Source: Asterias amurensis (Eukaryota > Echinodermata > Asteroidea > Forcipulatida > Asteriidae). Taken from it: DNA of 64,000 nt. The stretch is taken from positions 14,032,012 through 14,096,011 of the forward strand of contig NC_092665.1 in NCBI RefSeq assembly GCF_032118995.1, given 5' to 3'. Of the stretch, positions 12,838 through 24,510 are shown one piece after another (positions within the stretch are counted from its first letter, which is position 1; every line of letters starts with the position of its first letter). Below the pieces are notes generated by a model. It searched no databases. It was not told where the DNA came from and saw only the letters and a list, made by a program, of their open reading frames with translations. A program made the translations under genes and the position numbers.

Positions 12838-14312
12838 CTAATATACTGACAACGTCAGCCCGGCCGATTTCTTTAAGCGCCTTCTTCAGCCCGTCTTCAG
12901 CCGCCTTTTGGTTTGGTTGCCCTCTAGACCAATCCAGTACACTGCAAAAACGTTGGTCAAATCATTTGTTGGGCAAAGTAACTTCAACAATTATTGGTCG
13001 ATAATTGCCCAACAAAACAAATAATTGGTCTTGTTGGGCAAACATTTTGTTTGCCCATTCTTTGTTTAAAAAGCGGAACAAAAGTTGGGCAAGTGTTGGG
13101 AAAATATTTTGTAATCTGAATTCATCATAACTGTTGGTTACACTTTTGCTTATTTATTGGGCAACTTTTTGGTAATCTCGATTGTTGGTTAAAATTATGC
13201 ACATTAGTTGGTCAAAATCGTCCGATCATGCGCACTACGATTAAAGAGTTGCCAAAAAGTTGGGCATTAAACAGTAGAACAAAGATATTTTCCAACATGG
13301 CGAGTGGAGGAGTGGCTGTGGCGAGCGGGGTTGTCCAGTGGATATAGATCCAATTTGAAGGTGAGTTTTTAACTAAATATGAAGTTGTGTTTTCTATTCA
13401 GTCGTACATATAGTCGTGACAATTGCAGAGCGAGCAACACATTGACACTACTGTAATAGTTTCAGTTTTATCATGCCATTATGTGCAACGCCGGTTGTGG
13501 CATGTATGCGTGGTTGTTGTGTTGCTTTGTGTATGAAATACATGCATGGAACTATCACTGCATTGCTTGCGCTGCAACTGTCACGACTGTGTACAACAAC
13601 TGAATAGGAAACAAACTTTATTTAGTTAAAAACTAACCTTCCAAAGCATCTACAAACCACTGAGCACCCTCACGATTTTGAGAGAGATGCCAAGGTCACA
13701 ACTCACCACCGTTTGCCATCGTGGAAACATATTTTATATGCCTGGTTGTATGACGTATCACAGGAGAAACTGTAAATCAAAGGGTTAAATACATTCACCA
13801 TTTGTTGGATAACACCGAAAATGGTTAAACATTTTAACTAGATCATGAATAAAATCATCGCCCAATAAGTGGGTAATTGATAATTATTAAATACCCAGAA
13901 AATGGGTAAACAAAAAATTACCCAACTGTTGGTTACCAAAATATACCCAACTATTATTGATGATGAAATATTACCCAATTATTTGGCAATCAGAGCGCCC
14001 AACTTTGATGGGTAATACTTTGCCCAAAAGTTGGAGGAGTTCACTATTCGCCCTTAAATGGGTAAAAAGTTGGGCATTTTTTTACCCAATTTTTTTACAG
14101 TGTAGCATCCTGAAGACTTGTTGGTTGAGGTCATTTGGGTAGTTCCTTTCATATGTGTCGATCTGTGCAGTTTCAATGCCTAAAAATATGCCTAGTTCCT
14201 TCCAATCTTTAGTAATCTTCCTAGCTAGGACTAGGAACAACTTTTCATCAATACGTGTTTGTTCGGTCGTTGACTGATGTTTTGATGACTGCTTGCTGTA
14301 ACCTTCGTCCAT
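12838..14312 (-). pseudogene. NLR1 DEATH-domain exon, split by a foldback element
   Basis: The Met at 14312 starts a DEATH domain (motif KDWKELGIFLGIETAQID, then YPND and the helix-6 segment AEDGLKKALKEIGRADVVS) that ends at a donor at 12838. The frame is broken by the 1163-bp insertion at 12940-14102, which lies between the codons for RML and LDWSRG. The intact copy is at 19476-19785. As it stands the exon cannot encode a full DEATH domain unless the insert is removed. DEATH domains mediate homotypic adaptor recruitment, so NLR1 probably lost its signalling module or is expressed from the downstream Met only (inference). Confidence 0.85.
12940..14102. mobile_element. 1163-bp foldback DNA transposon in the NLR1 DEATH exon
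   Basis: Termini are CACTGCAAAAA on the left and TTTTTTACAGTG on the right, with TA duplicated on both sides. The uninterrupted NLR2 copy (ccagtagcatcc near 19574) is the empty site. Almost the whole element is an imperfect inverted repeat. Outer arms are rich in TTGGGCAA/TTGGGTAA-type motifs. Inner arms pair around 13290-13390 with 13600-13740. There is no transposase, so it is non-autonomous. TA duplication fits Tc1/mariner-type or CACTA-type integration; I cannot decide which. Confidence 0.9.
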
Positions 14313-14796
14313 CTTACTTGCTCCTTGGGGCGTGCGTGCGTGATCTTTAAGTGAAAAAAGTAACCAGAAATTGCGTTGTATTCAATCCTATCTATAAAAT
14401 AACATATCTGGTCTGCATTTTATTCGATAAAGTTTTGCTTACTTAATTCGAACTGAAGGAAAGATGTACATGTCGCTAGCCTTGATCAAGGCGCTACAGC
14501 CAGCCGCGATCTGCAAAATCCCAGTCCCCATCACTGAATTCAGCCAGCGCACCCATACACAACACAGTACATACGTGGGTACTTCCCAAGTAGCGCCTTG
14601 ATGGTTTTGTATCTGCCAAAATTTAGGGCGGAGCTCATTATGCTAATGTTTACTAACAACCCGTTCTCATTGGTTGTTGGTTGACCTATAAACTCTTGCT
14701 GCGATGTCATTCACAACGTTGTTCTGCAAGCACTCACACACACATGTGCTCGTTGACGTATTGTAAACAAGCAGTGGCTGTAGTATAGTTGCAATA

Positions 14797-15050
14797 ATGG
14801 CGGCAGGCGAGGGAGAAATCCCTATTAGTAAAACAAAACTGTAAGTCGCTGGAAATCAGTGGTGTATAATTTGCAACACAACTACAGAAACTTTCAACAA
14901 AACACAACAACCGCGTTTAATGCATCAATCATGGGTTTAGAAAATAGAAGGAAGACAATTAGACCATGTAAAATGTGTTTGAGAAAGGTTAAAACAGTAT
15001 CCAGGTGTCATGGGTTTCCGGCAAGATGGCTACTCGGTAAAAATTCTTAG
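14797..15050 (+). CDS. Small two-exon ORF, copy 1 (68 aa, Cys-rich C-terminal half)
   Basis: Exons 14797-14840 and 14888-15050 join in frame across a 47-bp intron (donor gtaagt, acceptor actacag). The product starts MAAGEGEIPISK and contains PCKMC and a later RCHGF, which together could form a small metal site. A TATAAA lies near 14685. The gene is divergent from NLR1, with about 485 bp between the start codons. It could also be the first part of a longer transcript, because GGTAAAA near its end may be a donor. I recognise no family. An almost identical copy is at 31131-31384. Confidence 0.45.
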
Positions 15051-15141
15051 GTGTTGGGCATATGACAGTACAACACACCCCATCCCCTCGAAGCACAAAC
15101 ACAGACCAGATGAGATAAGAAACCCAGCTGTTTATTTTGTC

Positions 15142-18100
15142 TTAATGTAGACATAATTCCATACGTTTCTCGCGGTAAATTAAAGTTGGGGATCGAAAAT
15201 ATGTGTTGTCGACAGACGGTAGAAGATGGTGTGTTACACTACCTGCAGTAGCCATGATGGAGAAAACTGACCCAATATCATCACTCTTTATACCGCACGC
15301 CTCTAGAACCAATCCTTTCAAGGAAGAAACTGGAGTTATCTGGTCCCCCTTAATACCATGGAGATCGTTTTTCCCTAGAACAAGTTTCGTTACACTACCT
15401 GCAGCAGCCACGATGGAGAAAACCGACCCAATATCATCACTCTGTATACCGCACGCGTATAGACACAATTCCTTCAAGGAAGAAACTGGAGTTATCTGGT
15501 CCCCCTTAATACCACCGAAATCGTTATCCTTTAGAACAAGTTTCGTTACACTACCTGCAGCAGCCACGATGGAGAAAACTGACCCAATATCATCACTCTG
15601 TATACCACACGACTGTAGATGCAATTCCTTCAAGGAAGAAACATGAGTTATCTGTAACCCCTTAATACCATGGAGATCGTTATCGATTAGAGCAAGTTCC
15701 GTTACACTACCTGCAGCAGCCACGATGGAAAAAACTGACCCAATATCACCACTCTGTATACCGCACGCGTATAGATGCAATTCCTTCAAAGAAGAAACTG
15801 GAGTTATCTGGTCCCCCTTAATACCATGGAGATCGTTTTTCCATAGAGCAAGTTTCGTTACACTACCTGCAGCAGCCACGATGGAAAAAACTGACCCAAT
15901 TTCACCACTCTGTATACCGCACGCGAATAGATGCAATTCCTTCAAAGAAGAAACTGGAGTTATCTGGTCCCCCTTAATACCATGGAGATCGTTTTTCCCT
16001 AGAACAAGTTTCGTTACACTACCTGCAGCAGCCACGATGGAGAAAACTGACCCAATATCATCACTCTGTATACCGCACGCGTATAGATGCAATTCCTTCA
16101 AAGAAGAAACTGGAGTTATCTGGTCCCCCTCAATACCATGGAGATCGTTTTTCTCTAGAACAAGTTTCGTTACACTACCTGCAGCAGCCACGATGGAGAA
16201 AACTGACCCAATATTGTCACTCTGTATACCACACGCGTATAGATGCAATTCCTTCAAAGAAGAAACTGGAGTTATCTGGTCCCCCTCAATACCATGGAGA
16301 TCGTTTTTCTCTAGAACAAGTTTCGTTACACTACCTGCAGCAGCCACGATGGAGAAAACTGACCCAATATCATCACTCTGTATACCACACGCGTATAGAT
16401 GCAATTCCTTCAAAGAAGAAACTTCAGTTATCTGGTCCCCCTCAATACCATGGAGATCGTTTTTCTCCAGAACAAGCTTCGTTACACTACCTGCAGCAGC
16501 CACGATGGAGAAAACTGACCCAATATCATCACTCTGTATACCACACGCGTATAGATGCAATTCCTTCAAAGAAGAAACTTCAGTTATCTGGTCCCCCTCA
16601 ATACCATGGAGATCGTTTTTCTCTAGAACAAGCTTCGTTACACTACCTGCAGCAGTCACGATGGAGAAAACTGACCCAATATCACCACTCTGTATACCAC
16701 ACGAGTACAGATGCAACTCCTTCAAGGAAGAAACAGGAGTTATCTGGTCCCCCTTAATACCATGGAGATCGTTATCCTTCAGGGCAAGTTTCGTTACACT
16801 ACCTGCAGCAGCCACGATGGAGAAAAATGGCCCAATATCATCACTCTGTATACCAGACGAGTGTAGATGCAATTCCTTCAAGGAAGAAACAACAGCAATC
16901 TGGTCCCCATTAATACCATGGAGATCGTTGTCCTTTAGAACAAGTGTCGTTACACTACCTGCAGCAGCAACGATGGAGAAAACTGACCCAATATCATCAC
17001 TCTGTATACCACACGCGTAAAGATGCAATTCCTTCAAGGAAGAAACAGGAGTTATCTGTTCCCCCTTAATACCATGGAGATCGTTATCAATTAGAGCAAA
17101 TGTGCTTACACTACCTGCAGCAGCCACATTGGAAAAAACTGGCCCAATGTCCTCCTTCGTTAGCTTACATCTATCCAGAATCAAAACCTCTAAGGAAGAA
17201 ATGTGAGGTATATGGTCTGATTTCAAACCGTGCAAGTTGTTTCCCACCAAGCACACTTTCTTCAACTTGGCAGCTGATTGAAATAACTTGAAAAGTTGAG
17301 GGACAGAGACACTGCTTAACTGACAATATCTTAACGTGAGTGATGTTACAAATTCAGAAATGCTTTTGAGTTGATGAATCTTGTCGTTCAATTTGACTCC
17401 AACTACTTCTAATGATAAATCACATCTTATTCTAGCCACTATTTGTTCTAGCAGAACTAAATCGGTTGTTTCTTGACACGCTATTGTTATATCTGAAACA
17501 TGATGAAGACTTGATCGTTCCGGTAGGTTTTGAATGAAATAATGTGCAGCCAAGAGGTCTTCTCCTTTCAACTCATATGGGAATCTCACCCACTCATCCA
17601 TCGCGAGGGTTTTTACAGTCGAACCAAGCTTGGCTTCAAACAAAGCCAGCATCATTGTCCTATGTAAACAGATGTACCTCTCACATTCAACAGGAGTGTT
17701 TTGATTGTAAACTGAAAGGTGCTTTCTGGTCAGTCCTATAACATATTCTGCAGCTTTTCTATTTCGCCCGTTGCAGAAACGGAGTAAGTATCCAATTCTG
17801 TTTACGTCACCTTCTAACATTCTTGACATGTACTCGCTGAATTTATCAGGATTTGACTCTACCATATCAGACAGGTAAACGGAACAACAAAACTCCATGA
17901 TTACCGTGTGGTAGAACTTGACTCGTTTAACCCTTTCTATACCATGCATGAATTGCACTCGGGTCAGCAAGCCGACTTCACAACCCTTATTGACAAGTTC
18001 CTCTGAATCAAACTCTGAAACAGTGAAGGAATTTTGTCCTTGGCCTTTTGACTTCGAACATTCAAGTGCAACCTGCCCAAGTTTGGCAATTAGCTCATTA

Positions 18101-19159
18101 AACTTCTCTTCAGTTATTTTCCCGGAGGGATTGGATGAGCAATCTTTGCTCATCTTTTGCTGATAGAATATTCTGATTGTGTTATGAAGCAGTTCTGTAA
18201 CCCTGTCAGGTAGTCGACTTTCGACCTGTCTTAATGACGAACACATTAGCCAAAGAAACAGAGGAATCTCTCCTAAACTGCGCAGTGTTTCAGATTTGTT
18301 TATTTCAGAAAGAACATGAGCATGGTGTTGTGAATCATAGTTACTGAAGTATTTACTGATATACTTTTCCTTATTATTGTCATCGAATCCAACGATATTT
18401 ATTCTTGTGAAATCTGGATTGCAATTCAGTAACTTTAGCGCCGTAGACTGACGACTTGTTACAATTACCTTACAGCGTTTGAGCGACTTGAATGAGAGGA
18501 CGTTGCTAACACTGAAGTCTTCGTTTGCATTTTGTAGTCTCTCGAATGAGATTTCATCTGCTCCATCAAGAAGGATGAGAACTTTCTCTGGGTTTTGTGC
18601 CATATAATTTTCAAAATTCTTCTTTCCAAATTCGTTTTTAGGCAATATTTGAGAAGATATTTCATCCACAATGTTGAACTTGACCTCCATTTTGTTTATT
18701 TCCAACAACAATACAAGCTTATACTTTGACAGAGGTGACTCTTGTTTGTCACTCTGTAAAACAGCCCAGTCATAAGCTATCTTCTTTAGAAGCGTTGATT
18801 TACCATACCCACTTTCAGCAGTGATTATGATTCTCTTCTTATCCAAGCTTAACATGTTTTCGTATGACTTGAGGGGAATTTTCTTATACTCTGTTTGAAT
18901 TTTATCGGTCTCGTGTTCGCCTTTAATGTCAATGTGTATTGTGTGATCGGTTTCATGTTTTCCTTTAACTAAACCTGACTGCAATATGAGTGGCTTATCA
19001 GGTTGGTTTGTTTCTTGCAAAAGTTCTAAACTTACATAAAGTTGATCCATATCAACAGCCATATCTTTATGTGCAGGGTGTGTGTGTTCACTTTCAACGT
19101 CTTCTTGTAAAGACTCACCAAAGCCTCAATCAGCGCTTTGGAGGGCAGCTCCATCTCAC
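15142..19159 (-). CDS. NLR2: truncated NACHT-LRR receptor, main exon
   Basis: This is nearly identical to the N-terminal ~800 residues of NLR1, with the same Walker A and Walker B positions. The Met-started frame at 19062 is 1306 aa. It has about 13 LRR units of 52 residues, including two (LGKND and LWKND variants) absent from NLR1. At 15233 the duplication breakpoint replaces the remaining LRRs and the native C-terminus with about 28 residues read antisense from flank (beginning HHLLPSVDN, stop at 15142). As in NLR1, the phase-1 frame arriving from the DEATH exon is out of step with NACHT because of a CA-repeat length. An altered or decoy receptor is possible (inference). Confidence 0.8.
15233..17250 (-). 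repeat. LRR-coding 156-bp tandem array, NLR2 (~13 units)
   Basis: Same 156-bp units as NLR1 but cut at the duplication breakpoint. It has two extra units relative to the matching part of NLR1, consistent with unequal exchange after duplication. Confidence 0.8.
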
Positions 19160-19475
19160 CTGAAAAAATATTTAGCAATTTTAAGTTAAACAAAGAAAAA
19201 TTTGTTTGTGTGGAACTTGAACCTATATACGACCTCCGGCACCTTACCAAGTCCTCAATTTAGGTCTTAAAATCTGGTGGTCTCGCTATATTTTTGTTAA
19301 AACCTGAGTTCAGGGGTGCCAGTCAGAAGTCATACAGCCTGAACTGCTGCAAAGTTAGGGATTTTACAATACAACCTGTGAACCGCCAGCAAATGGATCA
19401 CTTTATGGAAGGAGTCGTTTTATTTCAACTATCAAGTAAAAGGGAAACTTACAGGTTTTTTAAAATAAAGCATAC

Positions 19476-19785
19476 CTAATATACTGACAACGTCAGCCCG
19501 GCCGATTTCTTTAAGCGCCTTCTTCAGCCCGTCTTCAGCCGCCTTTTGGTTTGGTTGCCCTCTAGACCAATCCAGTAGCATCCTGAAGACTTGTTGGTTG
19601 AGGTCATTTGGGTAGTTCCTTTCATATGTGTCGATCTGTGCAGTTTCAATGCCTAAAAATATGCCTAGTTCCTTCCAATCTTTAGTAATCTTCCTAGCTA
19701 GGACTAGGAACAACTTTTCATCAATACGTGTTTGTTCGGTCGTTGACTGATGTTTTGATGACTGCTTGCTGTAACCTTCGTCCAT
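19476..19785 (-). CDS. NLR2 DEATH-domain exon, intact
   Basis: The Met at 19785 begins MDEGYSKQSSKHQ and leads into a complete DEATH domain (KDWKELGIFLGIE core, Trp-containing LLDWSRGQ, and a final AEDGLKKALKEIGRADVVS). The exon ends in phase 1 at a donor at 19476 (TTAG, then gtatgc). The next acceptor at 19159 is phase-compatible. The domain closely resembles the second DEATH domain of the gene at 32337-37065 and shares its Gly-Tyr start. It lies about 250 bp from the left end of the 10.9-kb transposon, which separates it from its ancestral upstream flank. Confidence 0.85.
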
Positions 19786-20039
19786 CTTACTTGCTCCTTG
19801 GGGCGTGCGTGCGTGATCTTTAAGTGAAAAAAGTAACCAGAAATTGCGTTGTATTCAATCCTATCTATAAAATAACATATCTGGTCTGCATTTTATTCGA
19901 TAAAGTTTTGCTTACTTAATTCGAACTGAAGGAAAGATGTACATGTCGCTAGCCTTGATCAAGGCGCTACAGCCAGCCGCGATCTGCAAAATCCCAGTCC
20001 CCATCACTGAATTCAGCCAGCGCACCCATACACAACACA

Positions 20040-20580
20040 CACTGTGAATGGCCTAGATGTGATTTTACAACTAAAATGGAAAAAGGATGTGATTTCGAAA
20101 AAGCCTATCCAATATCACATCTGCACCACTGAAATCACATCCGAGCCAGAAATCACATCCATGGTTAATTGACCAATTATCAATATCACATCCACTGCCA
20201 GCGGCGTTACTAAAATCACATCCCTGTTTAGGCCTAATCCAAAATCACATCCGAGCCCGAAATCACATCCATGTTTAATTGCCAATTATCAAAATCACAT
20301 CCACTGCTAGGGGCATTACTAAAATCACATCCATTGTCCAGGCCTTAGCCAAAATCACATCCCAGCTAGAAATCACATCTATGGTTAATTGACCAATTAT
20401 CAAAATCACATCCACTGCTAGCGGCATTACTAAAATCACATCCACTGTTTAGGCCTGGGCCAAAATCACATCCGAGCTACAAATCACACCCATGGTTAAC
20501 TGCCAATTATCAAATCACATCCACTGTCTAGCTGTATACCAAAATCACATTATGATAGTGTCTGGCCTTAGCCAAAATCC
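20040..20580. repeat. Left subterminal repeat block of the CACTA-like element
   Basis: The 9-mer ATCACATCC recurs roughly every 20-35 bp. It is organised in a ~109-bp higher unit (ccatggttaattg at about 20160, 20268, 20379 and 20488), with about four motifs per unit. The right block is the inverted counterpart. By analogy with plant CACTA elements these could be transposase-binding sites. Confidence 0.8.
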
Positions 20581-20599
20581 CCCCCCCCCCCCTTCAAAT

Positions 20600-21780
20600 C
20601 AGATGCAGGGTACATTGTGAACCCCAACATCACATACTGATTCCCCCACTAGTGCAAGGTCACACCTGAAAATGAGGACTGATGGTCAACTATGAACAAC
20701 TTCAACCCGAAATTGCTGTGGAAACCCTTTTCGCCCTAAAATTACAGCAGAAGGTAAATTTAAGGCAATCTATCGGCATCTCCTGTTGCTCAGTTTTTTG
20801 GCAATGGTATTCCCAGCAATTTCAGAACAAGCCCACTTTGCCCAAGGAGACCATGCACACTCAAGAAACAGTAAACAGTGAATCATTCAATTACTGATCT
20901 AAGTGGAATTAACACCCCACAGGGATCAAGTGACCTTCAGACCATGACCTTACTTTAGGACACTCACTCAGTGGCCAGTACATGCACATGGAAGTGTATT
21001 TAGGCTACGTGTACCTACTCACCCAAACTCATGATATCTGATATTAGCCCAAACTGTTTTAATGAAGGGAGGCCGTTCCAATGTATTGGTTAGTCTACGG
21101 ATCGCGGTGACCGTTTGTCTTGAAAATTGATAACCATCGTTTTATTTATGTTTTTCGCCCGGCGACGAATCTATTTTAATTTTAGTCAGCTAGGCCCATT
21201 GAAACATTCCATCGTATGTATGCTGATTTTATGTATCGAGAAAACGGGTTGTGAAAAAGCCTACAGGTCGTGGCAGTTTTCCTGCAACTTTGGACGCCGA
21301 ATCGACACAATCTTCTGACGTTCACATTTTACGTTTAGCTCGCGATAAACGTGCAGCCCAACTTCCTTATAGTATGATGTAAAGCGAGACCCACACCGGG
21401 TTCGGGCAACTTTCGATCGCACACCGGTCGAGATGTCCATGCACTATTCTGTTGTGTGGAGCAGACATTCCGCAATCTGTATTCCGTACAAGAACGCTTG
21501 GCTAGACTCCAACTCCGTACTGGTACTTGTTCATGGGCTGGGTGAATTGCTGTATGCATACAGCGTGGCAGACGTCCACGAATTCTGTGCTATACACAGC
21601 CTTGGATTAAGGCCACTTCCATCGACAACTTTGGCCGATAGAGGATGCGGGGCGAAGTTCATTAGAATTTTTGTATCAATGTGCCTCGCTGATGGACCTT
21701 TAAGAAATTCTTTAAACGCAGTTCTGTGAACTTCACTTCTGTTGTTTTTCACGATTGGAAAAATGTGAGGATAATTTTTT
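20600..21780. other. Element interior with unassigned mixed-composition sequence
   Basis: A C-rich tract near 20580 is followed by sequence of higher GC than the rest of the element. Short open frames on both strands at 21430-21750 are codon-like but match nothing I know. This could be a captured host fragment. Confidence 0.35.
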
Positions 21781-21789
21781 TCCTACGGC

Positions 21790-24510
21790 CTTGAAAAACG
21801 TCCATACACAAAATTAATTGTCAAAAAATTGCTTGTAAAATGCTAACGCAACAAGAGAATTGTTCCAAATTTCGTTTCAGATGTCATGTCAACTATCTGA
21901 GCTCAGTCTGAAAGGCATATTTCCAAAATCTAAATCGAAAAAAAGAAATTCTTCAAAAATGTTGAATTTTTACATTTTGGCCCAATGCCTGCAAACTTAT
22001 GGACAAATGAATAGCCTTTTGCTTGTAAAATGTTAACGCAACACAAGAATTGTCCCAAATTTGATTTGAGATGTCGCATCACGTATCTGATCTCAGTCTG
22101 AAACGCATATTTTCATAAACACAATTGAACAAAATTATCTTCAAAAATTTTGAATTTTTACATTTTGGCCCTCTATCTGCAAATGTATAGCTTTTTGCCC
22201 TGAAAATGTTAACGCAATACAAGAATTGCCCCAAATTTGATTTGAGATGTCGCGTCAACTACCTCAACTCTGTCAAAAAAGCGTATTTTCATTAACCCAA
22301 TTTAAAAAAAGTTATCTTCAAAAATGTTGAATTTTTACTTTTGGGCCCAATGCCTCCAAACTTAAGTACAAATGAATAGCCTTTTGCTTGTAAAATGTTA
22401 ACGCAACACAAGAATTGTCCCAAATTTGATTTGAGATGTCGCGTCAACTATCTGAACTCAGTCTGAAAAGCATATTTCCATAAACACAATTGAAAAAAAG
22501 TTTTCTTCAAAAATGTTGAATTTTTACATTTTGGCCCTCTATCTGCAGCTGTATAGCTTTTTGCCCGTAAAATGTTAACGCAACACAAGAATTGCCCCAA
22601 ATTTGGTTTGAGATGTCGCGTCAACTACCTCAACTCTGTCAAAAAAGCGTATTTTCATTAACCCAATTTAAAAAAAGTTATCTTCAAAAATGTTGAATTT
22701 TTACATTTTGGCCCAATGCTGCAAACTTAAGTACAAATGAATAGCCTTTTGCTTGTAAAATGTTAACGCAACACAAGAATTGTCCCAAATTTGATTTGAG
22801 ATGTCGCGTCAACTATCTGAACTCAGTCTGAAAAGCATATTTCCATAAACACAATTGAAAAAAAGTTTTCTTCAAAAATGTTGAATTTTTACATTTTGGC
22901 CCTCTATCTGCAGCTGTATAGCTTTTTGCCCGTAAAATGTTAACGCAACACAAGAATTGCCCCAAATTTGGTTTGAGATGTCGCGTCAACTACCTCAACT
23001 CTGTCAAAAAAGCGTATTTTCATTAACCCAATTTAAAAAAAGTTATCTTCAAAAATGTTGAATTTTTACATTTTGGCCCAATGCCTGCAAACTTAAGTAC
23101 AAATGAATAGCCTTTTGCTTGTAAAATGTTAACGCAACACAAGAATTGTCCCAAATTTAATTTGAGATGTCGGGTCAACTATCTGAACTCAGGCTGAAAA
23201 GCATATTTCCATAAACACAATTGAAAAAAAGTTTTCTTCAAAAATGTTGAATTTTTACATTTTGGCCCTCTATCTGCAGCTGTATAGCTTTTTGCCCGTA
23301 AAATGTTAACGCAACACAAGAATTGCCCCAAATTTGGTTTGAGATGTCGCGTCAACTACCTCAACTCTGTCAAAAAAGCGTATTTTCATTAACCCAATTT
23401 AAAAAAAGTTATCTTCAAAAATGTTGAATTTTTACATTTTGGCCCAATGCCCGCAAACTTAAGTACAAATGAATAGCCTTTTGCCCGTAAAATGTTAATG
23501 CAACACAAGAATTGTCCCAAATTTGATTTGAGATGTCGCGCAAACTATCTGAACTCAGTCTGAAAAGCATATTTCCATAAACACAATTGAAAAAAAGTTA
23601 TCTTTAAAAATGTTGAATTTTTACATTTTGGCCCTCTATCTGCAGCTGTATAGCTTTTTGCCCGTAAAATGTTAACACAACACAAGAATTGCCCCAAATT
23701 TGGTTTGAGATGTCGCGTCAACTACCTCAACTCTGTCAAAAAAGCGTATTTTCATTAACGCAATTTAAAAAAAGTTGTCTTCAAAAATGTTGAATTTTTA
23801 CATTTTGGCCCAATACCTCCAAACTTAAGTACAAATGAATAGCCTTTTGCTTGTAAAATGTTAACGCAACACAAGAATTGTCCCAAATTTGATTTGAGAT
23901 GTCGCGCAAACTATCTGAACTCAGTCTGAAAAGCATATTTCCATAAACACAATTGAAAAAAAGTTATCTTCAAAAATGTTGAATTTTTACATTTTGGCCC
24001 TCTATCTGCAGCTGTATAGCTTTTTGCCCGTAAAATGTTAACACAACACAAACTTGCCCCAAATTTGGTTTGAGATGTCGCGTCAACTACCTCAACTCTG
24101 TCAAAAAGCGTATTTTCATTAACCCAATTTAAAAAAAGTTATTTTCAAAAATGTTTGGCCCAATACCTCCAAACTTAAGTACAAATGAATAGCCTTTTGC
24201 TTGTAAAATGTTAACGCAACACAAGAATGGCCCAAAATTTGTTTGAGATGACATGTCAACTACCTCCACTCTGTCAAAAAAGCATATATCCATAAACACA
24301 AGTGAAAAAAAGGTATCCCAAATAATGTTGAATTTTTACATTTTGTATTTTAACATTTTGTTACATTTTGTACATTTTTGTATTTTGCAAAGTTAAGTAC
24401 AAACGAATAACCTTTTGCTTGTAAAATTTTAATGCAACACAAGAATTGTCCGACCTTTGGTTTGAGATTTTGCGTTAACAACCTCAATCTGTCAAAAAAG
24501 CTTTCCGTAC
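21790..24510. repeat. 365-bp dimeric satellite array
   Basis: The phrase 'gtaaaatgttaacgcaacac' recurs at about 22025, 22200, 22388, 22566, 22753, 22930, 23118, 23296, 23486, 23662, 23851, 24029 and 24201. Alternate copies are more alike, giving a 365-bp unit of two ~180-bp monomers. Type A contains 'gaactcagtctgaaa'; type B contains 'ctcaactctgtcaaaaaa'. Edge monomers are degenerate and the central ones nearly identical. No long open frame. Confidence 0.9.

Larger units (their letters stand above)
8907..15233. repeat. Tandem segmental duplication, copy 1
   Basis: The unit runs from inside the NLR1 LRR array, through NACHT, DEATH, the NLR promoter and the small plus-strand ORF, to 'gtagaagatgg'. 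Copy 2 is 15233-31567. Apart from two large insertions and two extra LRR units the copies are almost identical base for base. The junction near 15230 fuses the far flank to LRR sequence with almost no shared homology. Confidence 0.9.

Noticed and set aside
20040..20580. CRISPR-like array of short repeats and spacers
   Set aside because: The genome is eukaryotic, the spacers are themselves repeated in a 109-bp unit, and the block is mirrored at the other end of a transposon.
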